A stretch of DNA of 9,875 nt, taken from positions 1-9,875 of the forward strand of contig JALOMC010000174.1 in NCBI GenBank assembly GCA_025455665.1, given 5' to 3'. This stretch comes from Chitinophagaceae bacterium. GTDB lineage: Bacteria > Bacteroidota > Bacteroidia > Chitinophagales > Chitinophagaceae. The notes beneath the pieces are model-generated. The model saw only the letters and a program-made list of their open reading frames with translations, was not told the origin of the DNA and made no database searches. Positions 6,445-9,875 of this stretch are shown in pieces; the first letter of the stretch is position 1, and every line of letters starts with the position of its first letter. A program made the position numbers and the translations under genes.

Positions 6445-6699
6445 ATGCCCGGCACCATCATTAAACAACTGCGTGAGAAAAGAGGCCTGAAACAAGAAGC
6501 AGTAGCCATCGAAATGGGTATTTCGCAGGCCGCCTACAGCAAAATTGAGAACAACCTGACGGAACTAACGGTGCGACATTGTAAGATTCTCAGTCGCATT
6601 TTTGGTGAAAATGTATACGACTATTTCAGCGATGATTTTGAGATACACCGCCTGAAAAAGCGCCGCATGGCCGAAGAAGCGGTATCCATGGCCAGCTGA
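6445..6699 (+). CDS. Small XRE-family helix-turn-helix transcriptional regulator
   Basis: An 84-residue single-domain protein. Residues 3-56 form a Cro/C1-type (HTH_3) fold: IIKQLREKRGLKQEAVAIEM is helices 1-2, and GISQAAYSKIEN (25-36) is the recognition helix region with the usual S-x-x-x-S/Y-x-K-I-E-N pattern. Then come NLTELTVRHCKILSRIFG and a short acidic/basic tail (YDYFSDDFEIHRLKKRRMAEE). It probably binds DNA as a dimer in the cytoplasm. There is no sensor domain, toxin partner or phage gene beside it. The gene has its own probable promoter, a palindrome in the leader and a strong terminator, which suggests a stand-alone monocistronic regulator. Its target genes are unknown. The ATG at 6445 is the only sensible start; no Shine-Dalgarno is seen. 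Confidence 0.85.
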   Translation: MPGTIIKQLREKRGLKQEAVAIEMGISQAAYSKIENNLTELTVRHCKILSRIFGENVYDYFSDDFEIHRLKKRRMAEEAVSMAS

Positions 6700-6739
6700 T
6701 CTTCGCTACGCTGCCTTCCATTTTTTTATGATAGACCCG

Positions 6740-6768
6740 AAAACGGGGGCTGAATGGCCCCCGTTTTT
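6740..6768 (+). terminator. Intrinsic terminator after the HTH regulator
   Basis: An 11-bp perfect stem, AAAACGGGGGC / GCCCCCGTTTT, encloses a 6-base loop (TGAATG), and a T-run follows. It separates the regulator from the sigma-factor unit. The flanking A-tract means it may work in both directions. Confidence 0.9.
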
Positions 6769-6776
6769 ATTTATGC

Positions 6777-6784
6777 TAACTTTC
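6777..6784 (+). promoter_or_regulatory. Possible promoter box (TAACTTTC) ahead of the sigma-factor operon
   Basis: TAACTTTC matches seven of eight positions of TAnnTTTG and sits nine bases after the upstream terminator. It is 70 bases before the preferred ATG of the sigma gene. No -33 TTG is found at the proper distance, so the call is weak. An ECF-dependent promoter of unknown consensus could equally lie in this gap. Confidence 0.25.
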
Positions 6785-6853
6785 CGGCTGTACCGCATTA
6801 AACTACCTTAAGTGGCGCTGGTCACAAGCAGCGTACATCCCAAATTTCTCTGC

Positions 6854-7411
6854 ATGCACCTCGACGACAGTACCCTGTTGGCCCAGTTTGCCGATCCTTC
6901 CCTGCGGGAAAAGGCCTATACTGCCATCATCCGCAAATACCAGGAAAAACTATACTGGCACATCCGCAGAATGGTAGTAGAACACGAAGATGCCAACGAC
7001 GTGATGCAAAACGTGTTTTTAAAAGTTTGGAATGCCCTGGCCAATTTCAGAGAAGACAGCCAACTCTATACCTGGCTGTACCGAATTGCTACCAATGAAA
7101 GCATCAGCTTTCTGGAACAGAAGAAACGCAAAACCGCTGCCGTGAGCCTGGATGACGAAGACCGGAGTATCAATTTGGAACAGAGCATACGGGCCGACCG
7201 GCACTTTGATGCCAATAAACTGGAATGGAAACTACAACTAGCTATCAATCAATTGCCTGAAAAACAGCGCCTTGTGTTCAACCTGCGGTACTACGACGAA
7301 ATGCCGTACGATGAAATGAGCAAAATGCTGGGTACCTCGGCCGGCGCCCTGAAAGCCAGCTATCACCACGCCGCCAAAAAAATCGAAGACTACATTTTAA
7401 AAAATGCCTGA
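6854..7411 (+). CDS. RNA polymerase ECF sigma factor (sigma-70 family)
   Basis: A 185-residue ECF-type sigma factor with only regions 2 and 4, which directs RNA polymerase to a dedicated promoter set. Region 2 spans about 23-92 and contains the core-binding and -10 recognition helices (HEDANDVMQNVFLKVWNAL, then REDSQLYTWLYRIATNESIS, typical of family members). Region 4 spans about 124-182, with LPEKQRLVFNLRYYDEMPYDEMSKMLG and the helix-turn-helix GTSAGALKASYHHAAKKI. The linker (93-122) is charged. I chose ATG 6854 (MHLDDSTLLAQF) because family members start just before region 2. The frame extends back to GTG 6812, but those residues look unrelated. A probable membrane anti-sigma gene follows after 48 bases, then a small secreted protein, so the sigma is likely held inactive at the membrane. 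Confidence 0.9.
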   Translation: MHLDDSTLLAQFADPSLREKAYTAIIRKYQEKLYWHIRRMVVEHEDANDVMQNVFLKVWNALANFREDSQLYTWLYRIATNESISFLEQKKRKTAAVSLDDEDRSINLEQSIRADRHFDANKLEWKLQLAINQLPEKQRLVFNLRYYDEMPYDEMSKMLGTSAGALKASYHHAAKKIEDYILKNA

Positions 7412-7459
7412 TCTGTTAAACCCTTTAGCATTTAAGCTGTCCATAAGCCTGACCAACCA

Positions 7460-8197
7460 ATGAAACCAAGCGCCGACATACAACAAGAACTAAGTACAGT
7501 GGCACCAGCTTTGCCTGCAGGGTTGCCCACCCCTTATCGGGCGCCGGAAGGCTATTTTGACAGCTTTGCGGTGCAGATGCTGGAGCAAGTAGCACCCATG
7601 GCCGCAAATGCCCGTGTACCCGAAGGCTATTTCGAATCATTTGCCGACACGATGCTGGCCAAAGTGCGGCAAGCTGAGGCCACTGCTGAACTGACTGAGG
7701 TAGCTCCTACGCTGGCAGGCATTGGCCGCCAAATGCCGTATTACGTGCCGGCCGGCTATTTTGAGCAAAGCTTGCCCCAACCCTGGCTTGAGCAGGGCAC
7801 TGGCACTGCACCGGTGCGTGGCCTTGGCAGCCGCCGCTGGTTTCAAATAGCTGCAGCTGTGGTAGTACTGCTGGCCGCTGCAGGCATCTGGCGCATGGCG
7901 GGCAACACCACCACCAGCCCCGATTACAGCCAGCCCGAACTGGCCGCAGTGGCCGATACGCTGCCAATACCCACCGACATCAGCAACCAACTGGCGGCCG
8001 TAGACCTGAGCACCCTGAACGAAGCCTATGCAGATGCTGCCGGTACCACCAGCAGCAACGATGCTGCCAATGCCGACAACCTGAATGCGGAAAGCCTGAT
8101 GATCAGCACCGATAATTTTGAAGCCGCTCTTCAAAATTTTAGTGCCGACGACCTGCAAGAGCATCTCAGCAACCTTCCATCTTCTGACACCGAATAA
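7460..8197 (+). CDS. Probable anti-sigma factor: single-TM protein with three P-x-GYF motifs
   Basis: A 245-residue protein without an obvious zinc-binding ZAS domain. The N-terminal part (1-126, predicted cytoplasmic) carries three copies of a short motif: APEGYFDSFAVQML (28-41), VPEGYFESFADTML (53-66) and VPAGYFEQSL (96-105). One hydrophobic helix follows at about 128-147 (FQIAAAVVVLLAAAGIWRMA), preceded by RR at 125-126, which suggests a cytoplasmic N-terminus. The C-terminal part (150-245) is periplasmic, acidic and rich in Ala/Asn/Ser/Asp. The position directly after an ECF sigma and the one-TM design suggest a sigma-sequestering role. I recall similar P-x-x/GYF proteins downstream of ECF genes in Bacteroidota, but no tested function can be claimed. 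It starts 48 bases after the sigma stop; the next gene starts 6 bases after its stop. Confidence 0.65.
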   Translation: MKPSADIQQELSTVAPALPAGLPTPYRAPEGYFDSFAVQMLEQVAPMAANARVPEGYFESFADTMLAKVRQAEATAELTEVAPTLAGIGRQMPYYVPAGYFEQSLPQPWLEQGTGTAPVRGLGSRRWFQIAAAVVVLLAAAGIWRMAGNTTTSPDYSQPELAAVADTLPIPTDISNQLAAVDLSTLNEAYADAAGTTSSNDAANADNLNAESLMISTDNFEAALQNFSADDLQEHLSNLPSSDTE

Positions 8198-8203
8198 TAC
8201 TGA

Positions 8204-8677
8204 ATGATAAAATCGCTACACACTGTTATGAAAAAGATGTTCTTCTTCCTGGCCTTGCTCTTTACCACCGGCCTGTTGTGGGCGCAGCCCGAAGGCGGCG
8301 GCCCCGATAAGCGGGAAGAAATGCTGCAATCGCTGCGGGTAGCCTACATTACCAAGCAGCTGGACCTGACGCCGGCAGAAGCCGAAAAATTTTGGCCGGT
8401 ATACAATAAATACCAGGGCGACCTGCGCCGCATGATGGCCGAACACCGCGAAAAACGGGGTAGCGAGCTGGACATGCAGGAGCGGGTGCTGAACCTGCGC
8501 AAGCAGTACCGTGGCGAGTTTTTGCGTTGCATCAGCGAGCAAAAGTTTGACCGCCTGCTGAGGGCCGAGGCAGGCTGGGGCGATATGCTGCGCAAAGAAC
8601 TGCAGCGCCGCCGCGAAGCCGGCGAACGCCCCATGATGGACCGGCCCATGCGCAGGCCTGGTGGCGGTGGTGCCTAA
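8204..8677 (+). CDS. Small secreted helical protein, Spy/CpxP or periplasmic-sensor-like
   Basis: A protein of 157 residues from ATG 8204, or 149 from ATG 8228. The latter gives a textbook signal peptide start (MKKMFFFLALLFTTGLLWA, cleavage before QPEGGG), so the true start may be 8228. After the signal peptide comes a Gly/Pro spacer and then a charged helical core (about 36-140). The core contains ITKQLDLTPAEAEKFWPVYNKY (49-70), which recalls the LTxxQ-type motif of Spy/CpxP-like chaperones and heavy-metal-sensor proteins. It is rich in Arg, Glu and Met. The tail is RPMMDRPMRRPGGGGA. There is one Cys (C109 in the long numbering). It is the last gene of the sigma-factor unit, 6 bases after the anti-sigma-like gene, so a role in sensing or damping envelope stress is a reasonable inference. 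Confidence 0.7.
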   Translation: MIKSLHTVMKKMFFFLALLFTTGLLWAQPEGGGPDKREEMLQSLRVAYITKQLDLTPAEAEKFWPVYNKYQGDLRRMMAEHREKRGSELDMQERVLNLRKQYRGEFLRCISEQKFDRLLRAEAGWGDMLRKELQRRREAGERPMMDRPMRRPGGGGA

Positions 8678-8728
8678 GGGCTCTCCCTGCAATAGCTTCC
8701 GAACGCATTTTTTTGAACCGTTGGGATA

Positions 8729-8760
8729 GAATGGCTGGCAGCTGCCGGCCATTCGCTTTT
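8729..8760 (+). terminator. Intrinsic terminator after the sigma-factor operon
   Basis: A 26-base near-perfect inverted repeat is centred at 8741/8742. GAATGGC pairs with GCCATTC, there is one T-G wobble, and the inner part GGCAGCTGCC is itself palindromic. GCTTTT follows. The stem is about 11 bp with a 4-base loop. It closes the sigma/anti-sigma/secreted-protein unit before the next promoter. Confidence 0.75.
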
Positions 8761-8815
8761 CCGTACCCGGCGATATGCCATGTGCCCCACCTTCGGTAGC
8801 TGCAGCCCGGCCACC

Positions 8816-8823
8816 TATATTTG
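8816..8823 (+). promoter_or_regulatory. Bacteroidota -7 promoter box (TATATTTG) of the glycosyltransferase gene
   Basis: An exact TAnnTTTG match lies 26 bases before ATG 8850 and after the previous unit's terminator. It predicts a start near 8828 and a leader of about 20 bases. Because it falls inside the longer frame that opens at 8775, it supports the shorter protein. No clear -33 element is seen. Confidence 0.55.
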
Positions 8824-8849
8824 TCGGCCATCAGCTACCCTTTTTGCGT

Positions 8850-9785
8850 ATGCAGCTTTCCGTCGTTATTCCCGTTTACAACAGCCAACATAGCATTGGC
8901 CCGCTGGTACAGCAGCTACTGCAGCAACTATCTGATGTAACGCTGGAAGTAGTGCTGGTAAATGATGGTAGCCGCGACCGCTCGGAACAAATAATCATGC
9001 AGCTGGCTGCGGCGCACCCACAGGTGAAAGCCATCAGTCTGCGGCGCAATTTTGGCGAATTCAACGCGGTGATGTGCGGCCTGAACCACTGCTCGGGCGA
9101 CTACGTCAGCATCATCGACGACGACTTTCAAAACCCGCCGACCGAAATACTAAAGCTGCTGCAGAAAGCTGAAACGGAACAACTGGATGTGGTATACGCC
9201 AGCTATGGCCGCAAGCAGCACAGCTTTTTCCGAAATGCCGGCTCCTGGCTGTTCAATTGGGTGGTGACGCAGCTGATGGACAAGCCACGACAGCTGTATC
9301 TCTCCAGTTTCAAGCTCATTAGCCGGCCGGTAGTGCAAGAAATCATTCAGTACAAAGGTCCCTACCCGTTTATCGACGGCCTCATTTTTGCCGTGACCCG
9401 CAACGTAGGCAGCCAGCAGGTGATGCACGAAAAAAGAAAAGAAGGCAAAAGCAACTACAGCCTGCGCAAGCTGGTATCGCTGTTTCTGAACATGTTCATT
9501 ATTTGCAGCCCGCGGCCGCTGCGCATCCTTTTTTTGTCGGGCTGGTTGTTCATTTTCCTCGGCTTGCTGGCAGTGGTATTCGAAACGGTGATCATTTGGT
9601 TTTTTGAAGAATATTACAAAGCCGAGCACATTGTATGGATTACGCTGGTGCTGGTAATGGGGCTGCAATTTTTTGCCATGGGCCTGCTGGGCGAGTATCT
9701 CGGAAAAATAATGATGACCCAAAATGGCTGGCCGCAATACGTGATCAAAACCAAGCAAACCCACAATGATCGGGAAGCGGCATGA
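8850..9785 (+). CDS. Membrane-anchored family 2 glycosyltransferase (GtrB/ArnC/DPM1-like)
   Basis: A 311-residue GT-A fold inverting glycosyltransferase (GT2) with a C-terminal membrane anchor. The N-terminal nucleotide-sugar domain begins LSVVIPVYNSQ (3-13) and has VNDGSRDRS (37-45), RRNFGEFNAVMCGL (65-78) and the metal-binding block IIDDDFQNPPTEI (88-100). EKRKEGKSNYSLRKL (194-208) corresponds to the conserved R-x-x-G-x-S-x-Y segment of the polyprenyl-phosphate-sugar synthase branch. Two transmembrane helices lie at about 225-250 and 260-282. Such enzymes transfer a sugar to undecaprenyl phosphate on the cytoplasmic face of the inner membrane. The sugar here is unknown. I chose ATG 8850 because the domain starts at once; the 8775 start adds 25 unrelated residues. 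The frame's end overlaps a methyltransferase gene by 20 bases, so the two are translationally linked. Confidence 0.88.
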   Translation: MQLSVVIPVYNSQHSIGPLVQQLLQQLSDVTLEVVLVNDGSRDRSEQIIMQLAAAHPQVKAISLRRNFGEFNAVMCGLNHCSGDYVSIIDDDFQNPPTEILKLLQKAETEQLDVVYASYGRKQHSFFRNAGSWLFNWVVTQLMDKPRQLYLSSFKLISRPVVQEIIQYKGPYPFIDGLIFAVTRNVGSQQVMHEKRKEGKSNYSLRKLVSLFLNMFIICSPRPLRILFLSGWLFIFLGLLAVVFETVIIWFFEEYYKAEHIVWITLVLVMGLQFFAMGLLGEYLGKIMMTQNGWPQYVIKTKQTHNDREAA

Positions 9786-9875
9786 GTACGAACAAATGGC
9801 GGCGGTAGAAGCCGAGCATTGGTGGTTTCGGTACTTGCACAGCCAGGTGCACCGAGTCATCGTACAACATGCCGG
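9766..9875 (+). CDS. Start of a probable class I SAM-dependent methyltransferase (truncated by window edge)
   Basis: The frame opens at ATG 9766, inside the end of the glycosyltransferase gene, and runs open to the last base, giving 36 residues (MIGKRHEYEQMAAVEAEHWW, then FRYLHSQVHRVIVQHA). The pattern Y-E-x-M-x-x-x-E-x-x-H-W-W-F-x-x near the N-terminus is one I know from SAM-dependent methyltransferases that accompany GT2 genes in polysaccharide and glycolipid loci. The SAM-binding glycine motif would lie beyond the window. ATG 9796 is an alternative start but would cut the Y-E-x-M part. An ATG at 9782 in another frame stops after eight codons and is not used. The 20-base overlap implies translational coupling. 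Confidence 0.6.
   Translation, partial: MIGKRHEYEQMAAVEAEHWWFRYLHSQVHRVIVQHA

Noticed and set aside
6445..6699. The HTH gene as an antitoxin of a toxin-antitoxin pair or a phage repressor.
   Set aside because: No small partner gene lies beside it on either strand, it has its own terminator, and no phage or mobile-element genes are present.
6812..6853. GTG 6812 as start of the sigma factor.
   Set aside because: The 14 extra residues are not sigma-like, and ATG 6854 gives the usual family start.
8775..8849. ATG 8775 as start of the glycosyltransferase.
   Set aside because: The extension would cover the TATATTTG promoter box and adds residues unlike GT2 N-termini, which begin right at the LSVVIPVYN strand.
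9150..9860. Minus-strand open frame of 236 codons opposite the glycosyltransferase.
   Set aside because: The plus-strand frame carries all GT2 motifs; the antisense translation has no recognisable domain.

Overview
This window looks like a stretch of chromosome from a Bacteroidota bacterium, most likely of the Chitinophagaceae type, with roughly balanced base composition. The evidence is TAnnTTTG-type promoter elements in front of several genes, the near absence of Shine-Dalgarno sequences, a transketolase encoded as a separate C-terminal half, a DUF47/PiT phosphate pair, and an anti-sigma-like protein carrying the 'P-x-GYF' motif that I recall from this phylum. I see no tRNA, rRNA, CRISPR array or insertion sequence, and no gene-free stretch longer than 300 bases.

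Layout, left to right. Bases 1-156 are the tail of an unrecognised His/Lys/Tyr-rich protein, closed by a strong hairpin terminator (188-215). A two-gene phosphate unit follows: a DUF47/PhoU-like protein (306-953) and a PiT-family phosphate permease (1011-2204), ending at a terminator (2239-2284). UDP-glucose 4-epimerase galE (2383-3438) has a TAAATTTG box so close to its ATG that the mRNA may be leaderless. Facing it on the minus strand is a secreted TPR-repeat protein (5372-3495). Diverging from that gene is a transketolase C-terminal subunit (5481-6352). It is broken: about 35 family-conserved codons are missing and the reading frame shifts at about 5752. A small XRE/HTH regulator (6445-6699) has a 15-base palindrome in its leader and its own terminator (6740-6768).

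Next is a compact three-gene unit: an ECF sigma factor (6854-7411), a one-TM protein with three P-x-GYF motifs that is probably its anti-sigma partner (7460-8197), and a small secreted LTxxx helical protein resembling the Spy/CpxP/periplasmic-sensor type (8204-8677). A near-perfect 26-base hairpin plus T-run (8729-8760) ends the unit. This is a plausible envelope-stress sensing module. The last unit begins at a TATATTTG promoter. It encodes a membrane-anchored family 2 glycosyltransferase of the GtrB/ArnC/DPM1 type (8850-9785), which overlaps by 20 bases the start of a probable SAM-dependent methyltransferase (9766 to beyond the window end). Together with galE, this suggests cell-surface polysaccharide or glycolipid synthesis.

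The observations most worth a second look are the deleted and frameshifted transketolase, the sigma / P-x-GYF / secreted-helix module, the palindrome ahead of the HTH gene and the possible leaderless galE transcript. I do not see a clearly new system; most of the window is housekeeping and accessory envelope functions.
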